A stretch of DNA of 64,000 bases from assembly GCA_025738555.1 (NCBI GenBank), contig JAOVFP010000011.1:1488001-1552000 (forward strand). The letters run 5' to 3'. The translations under genes were made by a program, and so were the position numbers. A model generated the notes under the pieces. The model was not told the origin of the DNA, did not search any database, and saw only the letters and a list, made by a program, of their open reading frames with translations. Source of the stretch: Cyathus striatus (Eukaryota; Basidiomycota; Agaricomycetes; Agaricales; Nidulariaceae). Shown here one piece after another: positions 22,833-34,270 of the stretch. How positions within the stretch are numbered: the stretch's first letter is position 1; every line of letters starts with the position of its first letter.

Positions 22833-24624
22833 ATGGAAGAACATGAAATAAAAACTGAAATCTTAGTTCGTGTCACCGACATTCTTCTAACTTCCAGTCG
22901 AGTTAATAGTGTGTTGTTTTATACTATCTTTCAATTTCTCGCTCTGAGTCTTACAATCGAGCTGTCATTATAACTTTCCTTGTGTATGATATCATACACT
23001 ACTTCTTCGACGAGGTATTATTATCCACATCTTATGCGACTTCAATAAAACCAGTTATTATTCCATAGGTGCAATACATTTGGTGGTGAGTTGATTATCA
23101 TACTACTTGAAAAATATCTCACGGAGATTATGTTTAATTCTCCAGTGGAATGAAATGGTCAATACCAAAAGTACTTTATATCATTGCACGTTATTATGGT
23201 CCCCTATATCTTTTGTAAGACTCTTTCTACGATATGATGAATAACTTATCTCTTTGACTTTTCAGGATCTACACGGTGGCAACTCGTATTAGCTTTCATA
23301 TTCAACGCCAAAAATCATTAAACTGAAATCTAAACTTTCTAGCTTCATACATTACACTCTTTGGAAATCCGTCAATAACTGTTAGTAATTCCGCCATAAC
23401 TCTACTCTCTCAAACTGAACATGATGGAATTAGTAGTAGCGGTATATTTGCTATAATACTTAATGGGATCTGACATATGCATGCAGTTGTCGCGTGATAA
23501 TATGGTTTAGCGACTGGTAAGAACTTAAAATTGATTTAGTTAATCTTAATTCAAACTAACGAAAATCACATAGCGGAGGAACATATTGGATTGCAACTGA
23601 CATTATCTTTGCACTTCGAGTTAGTGCCTGTTACGGAAATGGCAGACGAAGTAAACATCTTCATTTATCTATAATGATAATGCAAGACTAATAAGTAACA
23701 TTAGTGGTTATTTTTATAGCTATATCTTTATTTGGTCAGTTATTGTGCTATGCGTTGATCACTACTGATCCATAGTACATGGAAATGTATTAGTGCAAAT
23801 CTCGGTGTGGTTCATATAACTATTTTACAGCCACTGAACTCTAACTGTCAACATTAGTTACTACTAACCGACATTCTATCATTTGCAATTGCAGCGTCAG
23901 AAAACATCTTTTTCATTCCTGGATACAATGCATGCTTGATAAACCTACCGCCGGATAATGCACATACTGTTCAAATTTTGAACATTGTTTATTATGGATA
24001 CACTGCTGCATTTCACAGTATGTTTATTATATTATTCCACAAGCAATCATTAATTTTCTTTACACAGCTATGTTATTTCTTCTAACCGTTATTAGGCTAG
24101 GAAAAGAGACAATCCTCACCCATGGGGGGCTGAGAAATCTCGTGAGAAATGAAGGAAGCACCTTTCCTATTATTACGTCATTTATCCGAGATGGAACACT
24201 GTATTTTTCGATCGTCTTTGGTAAGGTGTTCTTGATAATAATTTCAGAGTATCTACTGATATATGCTTGTTGCAGTATTTACACTAATTATGATGTGGAG
24301 TTCGATAAATAATTTTAATCCGAAGGATCGTATAGGCCTCTATTTGGACCCGTAACTTCCTGTCTTACTTTATCTTCGTATTGAAGTTTTATATACAGCT
24401 ACAGGTGGTACAATGCAATGATGTCATTTGCAGTAAGTTATATCACCATACATTAGATTATATTAATATATACTTAGGGATCACGGCTGATATTGAGCCT
24501 ACGAAAAATATTAGCTGTCAGTGGGGGGGCAAGTGTACCAATGGAGTCTAGGTCAATATTTTTTGCTCAATCGAGGCAGAGGACAATCGACGTACCCCAG
24601 GAAGATGGATTTGAAAATGTGTAG
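22833..24624 (+). CDS. DUF6533 multi-pass membrane protein (copy 1)
   Basis: About ten exons with GT-AG introns of about 35-110 bp give a DUF6533-type protein. Exon 1 (22,833-22,914) starts MEEHEIKTEILVRVTDIL. Exon 2 (22,949-23,014) has the family start FLVYDIIHYFFDE. Exon 3 (23,069-23,085) gives VQYIW, and exon 4 (23,146-23,214) KWSIPKVLYIIARYYGPLY. Later pieces include GGTYWIATDIIFALRVSACY (about 23,578), TSFIRDGTLYFSIVF (24,070-24,221) and SRLILSLRKILAVSGG (24,482 to the stop at 24,622). These match the order known for this fungal family, which has about seven helices and no assigned biochemical function; a receptor-like role is often guessed. No internal stop is forced. Small middle exons (23,270-23,520 and 23,720-23,780) are uncertain. 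Confidence 0.78.
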
Positions 24625-25929
24625 CTTGGCTTGCCCATTATGGTTGATTGATTTTTTCATGTATTTAACTCAAGTTACTTCATGTAGTGCTCAGGTTTGA
24701 AGGGCATGCACATGAATTAGTGGTGCAGAATATATTTAATTGAAAATGGAGATGGATGTTGAGTGCAGAAAATCAACAGACTTGCAAAGCACTGCATCTG
24801 CAAAGATAAGCATTCCACCATTATGGAGAGAATGAAGGGGAACTTTCACTGAACACTCTAGAAGCATAGATATACATAGTTTAAATCATAAAAGAGATGT
24901 GGAGAAATAGTACTAGAAATGTTGTACACAAGTGTAAATATGTGTATTCTGCTGTGGGATTGTAAGTATTATTTGTTATACCCCCCCATGTCATGAAAGC
25001 CAAAAACATCTTGTAAGGCCTTAAGCCTTTACTTTCACCATAGGGTCTTGTCAGATCATTGTAAGGCATGAGCCAATGTATTGCAAATTCTATCAAACAG
25101 AATTGAGTTCTGATGATCAGTGATCCCATCTTCTCAGTTAGTACTTTTCAGTTGTGGACATCAATCAGTCAAATCCAATATCAATTTGGTGATTCCAAAT
25201 CTGTGGGGATGATATTATGTAGTGGAAATCAATATTCTATAGACCTCTGTGACTTCAAAGCTCAGCTGAAGCTATCTGTATTCATTTTCTACATTTGACT
25301 GCTAGTTGAATACTACATCTTAAATACTTTGAAGAATTGGAGATTGTGGTTCTTTATGTGTAATTGCAGCATTGGTTCAGTGCCTGGGCAATGAGGTTGG
25401 AGTCTGCAGGAGAAAGCAAGAGTGAGTGAGAACACATTGACAAGCCTAATGACTGAATACCTAATAATAGTACTTTGCACTCCCACCCCCTTCACCATGA
25501 ATGTCACCAATTTTGAGCATATTTCTCATGAGATTCACATGAAATTATGTGACTTTCACATGATTTTCACCTTCACCTACAATATTTTAAAACCATCCAA
25601 TTTAAGTGAAAAGTAGGTGAAGATGAGGTAAAGTTAGGTGAAATCTGCACCACAGTTACCACTCTACCTCCTGTCCTGTTGTCAAGGGAATTGTAGATGG
25701 GACAGATGGCTGCATTCAAGGGGAGTGCTACATCTACCACCCCCCTTGTATCTGCTATTGTGTGGGTTGTGTACCCTACCTTTCTTTGAAACTGAGAAGG
25801 ATCTAGCTCCCCCTTCTCCTCCCCTATCCCACTCTCAAAAGAGTTCTGGTGTGCCACCATGATCTGCATTGCTTCATTTCTGCATGGTGGGATGCATTGT
25901 GTCATATGTTGTTCTCCAGCATAAGTGCC
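24625..25929. other. Intergenic, CpG-poor, no gene seen
   Basis: ORFs are short and overlap on both strands. Part of it (about 25,640-25,870) is related to 26,780-27,090 through shared phrases (CACAGTTACCA...CCTCCTGTCCTGTTGT and CCCCCTTCTCCTCCCCTATCCCACTCT), so these are copies of one degenerate repeat. Confidence 0.45.
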
Positions 25930-26427
25930 AGCCAAAATTATCATAAAAGTGTAGTGTTTTATGATTGCCACAATCTTCTATCCAATGATCACCTAGATCA
26001 TAAGTGATCATTAGACATTTTAAAGGGTTATTCACTCATTAATACTAAATCTAATGGTGATCATAAGTGATCAATGAATGTTTCAATGGGTTATTAGTTT
26101 ATTATTAGTACTAATAGTATTTATAATATACTAATATACCCTTGCAACACACAATGATCACTTATGATCACTATTAGATCTAGTAATAGTAGGTGAATCT
26201 ACTTTTGAAGTACTCAATGATCACTTATGATCACCATTATATCTAATAATAATAATTGGTGAATATGCTCTTGAAATACTTAATGATCACTTATGATCAC
26301 CATTATATTTAGTATTAATGAGTGAATAACCCTTTAAAATGTCTAATGATCACTTATGATCTAGGTGATCATTGGATAGAAGATGGTGGCAATCATAAAA
26401 CACTGCACTTTTATAATAATTTTGGCT
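25930..26427. mobile_element. Foldback element of about 500 bp with arms over 130 bp
   Basis: The outer arms AGCCAAAATTATCATAAAAG (25,930) and CTTTTATAATAATTTTGGCT (26,408-26,427) start an inverted repeat that stays alignable for at least 130 bp, with ATGATTGCCAC.ATCTTCTATCC then AATGATCACCTAGATCATAAG in both arms. The centre holds repeated TGATCACTTATGATCA words, themselves palindromic. No coding sequence. It looks like a long-TIR MITE; the target duplication is not clear. Confidence 0.8.
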
Positions 26428-26779
26428 AACACCACTCCAACAAGCTCAGCAGCAGGCTATGACCTGCTCAGAACAGTGCTGTCTGTGTCTCCTTGAGATT
26501 GAATCCAAGCAGAGGATGGAAAAGGCCAAAGTGTTCAAGTTGACTAAGGTGAGTTTTGTTTGATGTCATCATCACTGTCTATTCTTTGCATTGGCATTGG
26601 TGTATGGGAGCTTGGATCTCAGTTGTTTGGTACTGATGTTGGTTGGACAATCTATGTTGGTAACATGACAGGTGGACAGGGTGTGTTGGTGCAGGTGCAG
26701 TTGTGAGAGGTGGTGGTGTTAATGTGCCTAGTGCATATTTTGGACAGTGGAGTTGTTGGGGCATTTGTGGGCAGAGGTT

Positions 26780-27000
26780 ATGCTGTGCCACAGTTACCAT
26801 TGACCCCCTGTCCTGTTGTTGAGGAGGTTATTGTTGTGGTAGAATTGTAGGCAAGATGGATCTGCTGCTCTCTGCATTTGAGAGGAGAGAGGTTATACTG
26901 TGCCATGATTACCACTATGCCCCCCATCCTGTTGTCAAGGAGCCTGTAGTGTTTTGTGGATGAATTGTAGGCAGGACAGTGGCTCTACTGTTCTCTGTGT
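26780..27000. repeat. Degenerate direct repeat, about 120-150-bp units
   Basis: TGCTGTGCCACAGTTACCATTGA..CCCCTGTCCTGTTGTTGAGG at about 26,779 and TACTGTGCCATGATTACCACTATG.CCCCCATCCTGTTGTCAAGG at about 26,894 are two tandem units; a third lies near 25,645. All are followed by GAATTGTAG(G/A)(C/T)(A/G)(A/G)GA and a TCTGCTGCTCT-like phrase. Confidence 0.65.
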
Positions 27001-27324
27001 TTGAGAGGCCCTCCTCGTTTCAGCTGCTATATGTGCTGCATACCCCATCATTCTCTAAAGCATGAAGAGGATCTTCCCCCCCTCCCCCTTCCCTATCCCA
27101 CTCTTGAGTGGGCTGCACAAGAGGTACCAGATTTACCAACCTTGGATGTCTTATACATCCACGCCAGAATGACAGTGGCATCATTGACAGTCAGAATTGT
27201 CCTACACCTGACAGTGGAGTGGATAAAGAAGTTTCACAATGCTTGGGTTGACAAGTCCCCAGACTATATCCCAGGGGCTTATGTTGATTGGGCAGAGAGG
27301 AAACTTCAGCAAGTTTTATATTGA
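27001..27324 (+). pseudogene. ORF fragment of 107 codons, unrecognised
   Basis: The second half reads like a real protein: VPDLPTLDVLYIHARMTVAS, then VEWIKKFHNAWVDKSPDYIP and YVDWAERKLQQVLY. The first half overlaps the degenerate repeat unit and is less protein-like. No splice-linked neighbour is evident and the surrounding DNA is repeat-rich and CpG-poor, so it may be a relic of a transposon gene. I do not recognise the family. Confidence 0.3.
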
Positions 27325-28229
27325 ATTGGAAAAATGTGCATGACTAATGTAATTCATGTTGATTAAAGTAAAATTCTTCATCCAGCAGCCTAATACAACC
27401 CACAACCCTAGATAATGAAACAATACTTCACCTGTCCATCATGTATCCCTACCCAATCACACAATATTGAGGTATAAGGTCACATGTATATGGCAGACTT
27501 ACATCACTGCTCTTCTCTTCTTCATATGTCCTATCAGTTAGAGTTGATGTTTATTGTATATTCATATCTATCCAGGTTGTTGGTCCAGTGTTTGCAGGTC
27601 TTAGGTTCCCATGCATTAATCTGAGTGCTGTTGTATTCACATATCAGTGGGGCATCACAATTAGAATCTTTCTCACCTCCCATTGCCAATAATTCAATCA
27701 GATCCATGACAACACATCCACCTATCAGGTCTATTATTTGTCCAGGATGAAGTATGATATCATGAAATAAGAATTCTATTCATGAATCTGAAAAGCTAAC
27801 AATATCATCATTAGATACTTACATCAGGAAAATACCTTGGCAAGATTCTTTGGCTCATCATTTGTGAGCTCATTGACAATGGTGTACTCTACTTGGGACA
27901 GAACATGTAAAACTTGAGAATCCCTACATATTCAACACTGCTTTATTATCACTGATGAAGAGGTGTGTTATTCTCCTTTCCTTCTTGGCTCAGAAACTAA
28001 CTCCAGGACTCTCAAAGTTCAGAAGCAACAGTTTTTGCAGAGCTCAGTGGTGCCAATGAACTGTCATGCAGTGAAATTAAAAGCTTGTAATATTGTGTCT
28101 ATCATGACAAAGATTGGATACCGTGAGGAGGATGTTCTGTTGATGCAGATGTATCACTGTACAATGTGTGTACCACTTTTTGACTGATATAATAATATTT
28201 ATTCTAGATTTGAAGACAGAATATATGAG
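27325..28229. other. Intergenic, no gene seen
   Basis: There is a 74-codon ORF at 27,963-28,187 (LLGSETNSRTLKVQKQQFLQ) with no supporting context. Otherwise nothing that I can support. Confidence 0.4.
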
Positions 28230-29347
28230 GGTTGATGTACTTAACACACTAGTTTAGAATACTTTAAATATACTTAGAATAGTTTTACTTATTCCAATGA
28301 TTTATATTCTAAGTTTCCTGTGCATGAAGATTTTGTAAGTTCAAGGGCATGTGGATTTCAATTCTTTCAAAGTCAAACTAAATTTAGAATATGATCATTC
28401 TATTTTTAAAACACAGTGGGACTTCAATGATTTAATTATAGCTGTCAGGCTTTAATTCAGATTGAGTACAATTCAACAGTTCAAGTGCAATTCAATTTGG
28501 TACATCAAAACTATATACTATTTCTGGTACTTCTGTCTGATACATCACCCTGTCTGTGGGGGGGAAGAATGCCCATGCAGTTCCTCCCATTTTCCTTCTC
28601 CCCTACTCATCTATATACATTTACTAACATGTGTATTTACAGTTCTCTATCTACAGTGCTATCTTTCCCATATGGTAGCTTCATTCTAGGTCTGTGGTGA
28701 ATCAGCATGGAGCACCAGCCCATGTATGCAGCCAATCATATGGCACTACCACATTCCTTATCTATTGCGCTATTGTGACAGTGCATGCACACACAGGTGC
28801 TTCCATCAGCGTCTTTCCTAATTTGGAAACTGCAATAATGATGCATGATGCACTCCCATCAATCTCTCTTTTCTTCAATAACTCATCATTCCTTCATTGC
28901 TGCACTCACTTCCTTCACGTGTTACTTCTGTATATGGTACAGCCTCAAGCTATCATTATCACATCTGTCAAGGTATCCAGGTGTCAGGTCTAGAGCTCAG
29001 GTAAGTTATCCCATTGTCATAGTGCTGTCTCCATTCTTTGTCATTTGTTCTGAGTACATGTCATGCAGTTTTATAGGGTTTCATCTGGTATGTTTGGATT
29101 AACTATAACATGTTAGTTTAGAAATAAAATAGGTATATTATTGGTTTAAAAGGGTTTAATTCAGTTACTGAGGCAGAGTATTTGTGTTTTAATAGATAAC
29201 ATATCCCTTGATAGTTTATGGGAGGTGACATGGGACCTCAGTCCCTCCCCTTGGTGTCCGACTGAACGCCTCAGTCTGAAATCTCACAAGTATGAGATAT
29301 AGAAATTTAATAAAGTACATGCTTTTCATTTACCTGCATATCAGGGT
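28230..29347 (+). mobile_element. R1 repeat copy 2 (about 1.1 kb)
   Basis: It aligns with R1 copy 3 along its length: ATACTTAGAATAG (28,268), CTGTGGGGGGGAAGAATGCCC (28,553), CTCATCTATATACATTTACTAA (28,607), GCTTCC.TCAGCGTCTTTCCTAATTTGGAA (28,799), ACTGAGGCAGAGTATTTGTGTTT (29,168) and TTATGGGAGGTGACATGGGACCTCAGTCCCTCCCC (29,217). The copy is strongly CpG-depleted relative to copy 3. It has no nested insertion and so shows the empty site for the Harbinger-like element of copy 3. No coding capacity was found. Confidence 0.8.
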
Positions 29348-30205
29348 CTTGTCGTTATCTTCAAAAACAAGTACCAGTATGTCAATCTTTAATTACTTTA
29401 TTGCTCATTCTTCCAACGACTGTCAGAAATATGTTGCCCACCACACTGAGGATGGTAGTGGTGTCAGCAATGACATCATCACTAAAGTCAGAAAGTTCAA
29501 GGTGGGTTTGAGAATGTCTAGTTACCACCCCCATTCAATATGGACCTGGATATGTGTTTCATTTGTTTCTGCTTTCATTGTATTTCACTTTTCCTACCAA
29601 GAGTCTAGACTCTAGAGAGCTATACCATGAATATAACTGATATACATACATGATACACCCCTGTGTTGCTGCCTCTTTCATCCAGCAAATGTTAATATAC
29701 TTTACACATTTCACTTTGGATTGGATTATCTGAGTCTTTCAAATGTAATGACAGTAGACTTAACTCAGTGATGTACCACGCCTAAAGCCAATATGAATAC
29801 CATCATTACACGATATAATATACCTGTGTGGTCACTTACATGTTACATGTATTCTTTAAATGCTTGGATTTGTGAGTTATTGACAGCAAATAATGACCCA
29901 ATTGTTGTGCCGGCTCGCATAAATTAATTTTCTACATTTGAGTCACAGTACTAGTAATCAGGAATCGAGTGGGTAGTGGGCTTTGCCGCTTGTTGGCCCT
30001 ATTCTTTATAATTTATACATCGTATAACAGGTTGCGACAACCACGGAGTACAAAATACTGGATGGTTCGTTCATGTAAGTAGGTGCTATTAGAGCAATGT
30101 AGTAATTTCTGCAGTGATTAGAGTATTTCACCCCCAACCCAAAAAGACAAGAAAGGTCCATTATAGCCACTAAATTAAGAGATATACTTGCATGTAACTA
30201 ACATA
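29348..30205. other. Intergenic, no gene seen
   Basis: It holds one copy of the GGTAGTGGGCT repeat (29,968-30,012). CpG becomes normal from about 29,880. The 107-codon ORF at 29,292-29,615 overlaps the R1 end and lacks support. Confidence 0.45.
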
Positions 30206-31236
30206 TCATGCCTTTCCAGGTATGAAACTAGTACTAGAAGGCTCAGAAGCAGCTGTTAAAGCTGAATTCATGAAGACCTGGCCTTATTATGAAGGTAGTG
30301 TTCCTTCTTCATCTTCATCTTCAAGAACAATGGCTCCAGCATCCACCTCCCGTTGTCGAGCAGATTCAAAGGTGCTCATATCTATCGACCAAGAAAGTGC
30401 AACCAGCAATGCCGCCGACCACGCCTCCAGCTAGTATAGCACCAACATCTGGCGAAGATTTCCTTGATGAAAAAGATGAACTGGATGTTGCCACCAGCTC
30501 GCCATTGTCATATCTGCATTGGCGCAAATAAGGGGTCAATGGTAACTAGAACTAGATAACTGTTCACTCGGTACTTACGAATATACCAGATAATCAAACA
30601 ATGTCAGCGACTTATTCCCGCCATTCCCGAACGGGCCATTCTGAAGCATAAAATTATGCTCCCCAGCTGAAAGCGAAGTATTGGAATAAACAGATATGTT
30701 GTAAATGTAGGCTCCTTGAGTACCAGACGGCTCCTTCTCGAATTGGCCAACAATCTCGTTGTCAATGTAGAAGGTCATATTGCTGTAACCATCTGGGCTG
30801 GTGAATGATAAGGCAAGTGCACAGAAGACATATATGGCGGTTCCTAAGACATATTAAAGAAAGTTAAAGAATTCCTGGAGAGAATACTCACCGTTAAATA
30901 AGAACGAAATGGTTAGGGGTCCTGTAGCAGGCAGGATTGAGTTTGCTGGGAAGTACTGTGATAGTGTTTAGCGAAGTCAATGGCTGTCATCATTGTACAA
31001 CGCACTGTTCCATCATGCCACGTCCTATCAAACATAGATCCTCCATCAACAATCGCTGTGCAATCTGTGCATTCCACTCCAGCACTCCATGAAGTTGTCG
31101 GAAGGTAATTGATTAACCGCCCCGTCAATGGATCAGGAAGTGAATCATCTATGGTAACATTGACAAGGACAGCACCTGCAGTGGTTATAAGGGAGAAGTA
31201 GAGTCAAAGGATTTTGAGGGGGCCAAAGGTGAGCAT
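30206..31236 (-). pseudogene. Type-I membrane protein, copy 1, broken
   Basis: Exons equivalent to those of the two neighbours at 32,624-34,031 and 35,173-36,571 are present. These include the N-terminal LVNVTIDDSLPDPLTGRLIN region (about 31,160), SMFDRTWHDGT (about 31,030), and the jelly-roll-like exon MTFYIDNEIVGQFEKEPSGT to SLTLFDYLVYS (30,778-30,575). The signal-peptide part has an in-frame TGA at 31,204-31,206. In the last exon the sequence runs from GAIAGG-like GAILAGGVVGGIAG straight into the distal tail, losing the hydrophobic helix, the basic stop-transfer run and about 100 residues of cytoplasmic tail, then shifts frame. Without a membrane helix it could at best be a secreted fragment. 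Element E is inserted just upstream. Confidence 0.8.
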
Positions 31237-31396
31237 CAGTGGAAGAAATGGGAAGAAATTGACACTGTTGTCGTTGGAACAACTCCATAATGGCTGCAAA
31301 CACTTGATTGCTGTCCTGCCAGGTTGTTACATGTTCTCACCTAATTGAATTGCCCATAAAAACCGTGTGAGAATTTCTGTCGGAGTAGCCATGATG

Positions 31397-32395
31397 TATG
31401 GCACACATACTGGGTAAAAAGCCTTTTTTGGTACACCTTGACCGCTTTTTTGCTAATATTGGTACACTTTTAAGAAAAAGTTGTGTTATTTGGTACACCT
31501 CACCCCAATTTTAGCATATTTTGGTACACCTTGGTAGATCACCATTTGGTACACCTTGTATTTCAATGGTACACCTCCATAATATGAGATTGGTACATCA
31601 TGTAGTTTTGGTACATGTCTGAAAATGACTTGGTACACCTCATTCACCTTCAAATTCTGTTCAATGCACCTTTTTAATGAATGATATGTGCTTGGTACAC
31701 CTTGAGCAATGATCATATGTATTTGGTACACCTTGGCCACCGATCATATGGTTGGTACACCACCGATCACATTTTGGTGTGTACCTTGTTTGGCTAGCCT
31801 TGCATTTACATCCGTCTTCAACTGTGCAGTTTATGTCGCATCTGCCTTTCCTTTTTTTTTTACCAAGCACTGCTCTTCCTTCCCTCTTCCATTTTCTTTC
31901 AAATATGGGGTCCTTCCAGGATATTTCTCTAGGTCCTTGCATTAGTCCTGATTGCAACTTTGGTTGTGGTACAATCATCCCTGAAGATGATCAACCTTTA
32001 GATGTCATAATCCTCAAACAACGATGTTGCTGTAGTTGCTTTGGAATGCAGCATGCAAGGATTAATGCAGATTATAGATCTCAGGCAGTCCCAGTATGTT
32101 TCTTGTATCTCCACCTCAAGGTGTACCAATTTTGAATAAATAAATTCAAAGTGTGTCGGTTTTGAAAATGAGGTGTACCAATTCCAAAAGATTTTATATC
32201 AAGGTGTACCAATTCTGAATTTTTTCTGTCAAGGTGTACCAAATTCAAAAGATATAAAATCAAGGTGTACTATTTCAAAAAATCAGGGTGTACCATCATA
32301 CAAAGTTAGAAAATCAAGGTGTACTAATTTCAATTTCTTGAAGGTGTACCAAAACGATCAAAAATCATCGGTTTTTACCCAGTATGTGTGCCATA
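31397..32395. mobile_element. Element E: 999-bp TIR element with convergent GGTACACC arrays
   Basis: The terminal 24 bp (31,397-31,420 and 32,372-32,395) are exact inverted repeats beginning TATGGCACACATACTGGG. A 6-bp direct repeat ATGATG flanks it (31,391-31,396 and 32,396-32,401). The left third repeats GGTACACCTTG-like words pointing right (about 31,430-31,760), and the right third repeats AAGGTGTACC pointing left (about 32,115-32,350). The corresponding site upstream of the paralogue at 34,031 is uninterrupted, which supports the insertion ends. Architecture (short TIR plus many subterminal words) is like elements A-C, but the termini differ. Confidence 0.9.
31906..32095 (+). other. Cysteine-rich ORF piece in the core of element E
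   Basis: Plus-strand reading from an ATG at about 31,906 gives MGSFQDISLGPCISPDCNFG, then CGTIIPEDD, and a CCCSCFGMQHA group, about 60 residues with paired cysteines and a final Cys/His. It resembles a small zinc-ribbon-like exon, followed by repeat translation. It may be a captured host exon or a relic of the transposon's own gene. Function unknown. Confidence 0.35.
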
Positions 32396-32539
32396 ATGAT
32401 GACAAAGTTTGATGCGATGGTCATTGGTCTTCATTGGCTCGTCACTTCGTTACCCCAGCTAACACAAGTTGACACATCTCCTATCAGGTCCAGGCTTTAC
32501 ATGTGTGTTACTTGAAGACTTCCTAGTGCATACATAAAA

Positions 32540-32600
32540 TACAATAAATGGGCGGTACAGGTAAGATTCCTAAATTGTTCTTTACAGTTAGAAAATATTA
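32540..32600. repeat. Shared 3'-flank sequence, copy 1
   Basis: ATACAATAAATGGGCGGTACAGGTAAGATTCC with CTAAATT following is repeated downstream of the next membrane-protein gene (35,030-35,075) and, as TACAATGGACAGTACAGGCAAG, downstream of the DUF6533 copy at 37,010 (36,883-36,925); a weaker form lies near 39,970-40,010. Confidence 0.6.
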
Positions 32601-32623
32601 TGTATACCAATGAAACTAATCGA

Positions 32624-34031
32624 TCATGATTTTCTTATAGGTGTGGCACTACTACTAGAAGGCTCAGGAGCGGCTCTTGAACTTGAATTCGAAAAGACCT
32701 GTCCATATTCTGGAGGAAGGGCTTCTTCTGCTTCTTCTTCATCGTCTTCGAGGACAATAGGGCCAGCATCCATCACTCGTTGTCGAGTAGGTCGAATAGC
32801 GGATGGAGCCGAGTCGGAGGCCCTCATATCTATCGACGACGAAGGTGTAACCGATGAGGGTACAGAAGGCATGTATCGATGCCGATGTAAGATGTTTTTA
32901 CTTGCACCAACGCCATATCCGATCGTGGATACGTCGGACGAGCTCGGGTAACCAGAAGAAGACGAAGCAGGAACACTTGAACCACCACCATACCCCATTA
33001 GCCGTGACTCACTTTGTGCAGTGAAAAGCTGTCGCACGATCCGATTGTCTGCTGGTGGTTCCAGGCTGACAGATGAATATTTCTCGTTCATTTTTACCAC
33101 GATACGAGATCTCCTACGCCTTAGGAACCACAATAATAGGCCTAAAACTGCTATTCCAGCAATTCCGCCGACCACGCCTCCAGCTATAGCACCAGCTGGC
33201 AAAGATTTCCTTGACGAAAAAGAAGAACCAGTGGACGACGAGGTAGGTGCCTGTGTGCTTGATGAACTGAAAGTTGTAGGCTGGCCATTGTCGTAACTGC
33301 ATTGGCGTAAGTCAGGGACCGGTGGTAATTGTTCACTCGACACTTACGAGTACACCAGGTAATCGAACAATGTCAGCGACTTATTCCCGCCATTCCCGAA
33401 CTGGCCATTCTGAAGCATGAACGTATGCTCTCCTGCTGGCAACGACGTATTGGAATATACAGAGACGTTGTACTGGTAATCTCCTTGTAAACCAGGCGGT
33501 ATTCTCTCGAATTGACCGACGAGCTCATTATCGATGTAGAAGGTCATATTGCTGAAGCCAGTTGGGCTGCTGATTGATAAGGAAATTGCGCAGAAGACAT
33601 ATATGGCGGTTCCTATATATCCAGAAGTCATGTTACAGAAATTAAAAAGAATTACTTGAAATATAATCTTACCGTTAAATGAGAACGTGGCGTTTAGCGG
33701 TCCTGTAGGAGGCATGTTCGAGTTTGCTGGGTAATACTGCGATAATGGTTAACAAAGCTCCTCGAGAATCGGACACATCGAATACTGTACAACGCACTGT
33801 TCCATCATGCCACGTCCTATCGAACATATTTCCGCCGTCAACAGTTGCAGAGCAATCCGTGCAAAGCACTCCAGCTTTCCATGAAGTTTTCGGAAGGTAA
33901 GTGATCAGCCGTCCCGTCAGCGGATCAGGAAGTGAATCATCCACAGTAACATTGACGAGGGCAGCTCCTGCAGTGGTTACAAAAGGGAGCCAGAGCCAGG
34001 GCCCAGGGATTGCAAGGAAGAAGGTGAGCAT
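32624..34031 (-). CDS. Type-I membrane protein with extracellular beta-sandwich-like domain, copy 2
   Basis: Four exons (34,031-33,798; 33,736-33,673; 33,612-33,348; 33,296-32,624) total 1,236 nt, 411 residues, with GT-AG introns. A signal peptide starts MLTFFLAIPGPWLWLPFVTT and is followed by LVNVTVDDSLPDPLTGRLIT. The lumenal part has TWHDGT, TAIYVFCAISLS, MTFYIDNELVGQFER and ends SLTLFDYLVYS. A Ser/Thr-rich stalk leads to one membrane helix (about residues 222-246, AGAIAGGVVGGIAGIAVLGL) and a basic RRRRSR stop-transfer. The tail of about 160 residues is Ser/Pro-rich and ends EYGQVFSNSSSRAAPEP. This layout is widespread in mushroom genomes as uncharacterised membrane proteins; a wall- or carbohydrate-sensing role is only a guess. 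The start was chosen for the signal peptide. Confidence 0.85.
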
Positions 34032-34139
34032 AAGTGGAAGAGAGTGGGAATCAACCCCCTCGTCGCTGGAAGTTGGAACAGCTTCATAATGGCTGAAAAT
34101 ACCAGATTGTTACATGTTCTCACCGAATTGATTTTGACA

Positions 34140-34270
34140 ATTGGCGTAGCCATGGATGTTTGATGCAACAGTAAATCATCCTCTTTCTCCCACTGATCAC
34201 CATCTTCATCTGACTCTTCATCCGAGTCTTCCAATACTTCTGCAGCTAAAAGGAGCACTGTTGACACCTC
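34140..34270 (-). other. Upstream exon-like acidic ORF
   Basis: Just upstream of the gene at 34,031, minus strand, lies MSTVLLLAAEVLEDSDEESD and more acidic residues (from ATG 34,267), then MATPIVKINS and a GTGAGA donor near 34,127. An acceptor (TTTTCAG) precedes CCATTATGAAG near 34,098. The other two paralogues have the same GTGAGAACATGT sequence in place, so a 5' leader intron is likely. The acidic piece resembles N-termini of fungal transposases; this is a weak impression. Confidence 0.3.

Noticed and set aside
25573..25971. 132-codon minus-strand ORF
   Set aside because: It crosses both a degenerate repeat and the arm of the foldback element, and its reverse strand is also open.
31752..32135. 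127-codon plus-strand ORF in element E
   Set aside because: Only the part with the cysteine group looks protein-like, and in a different frame; the rest is array sequence.
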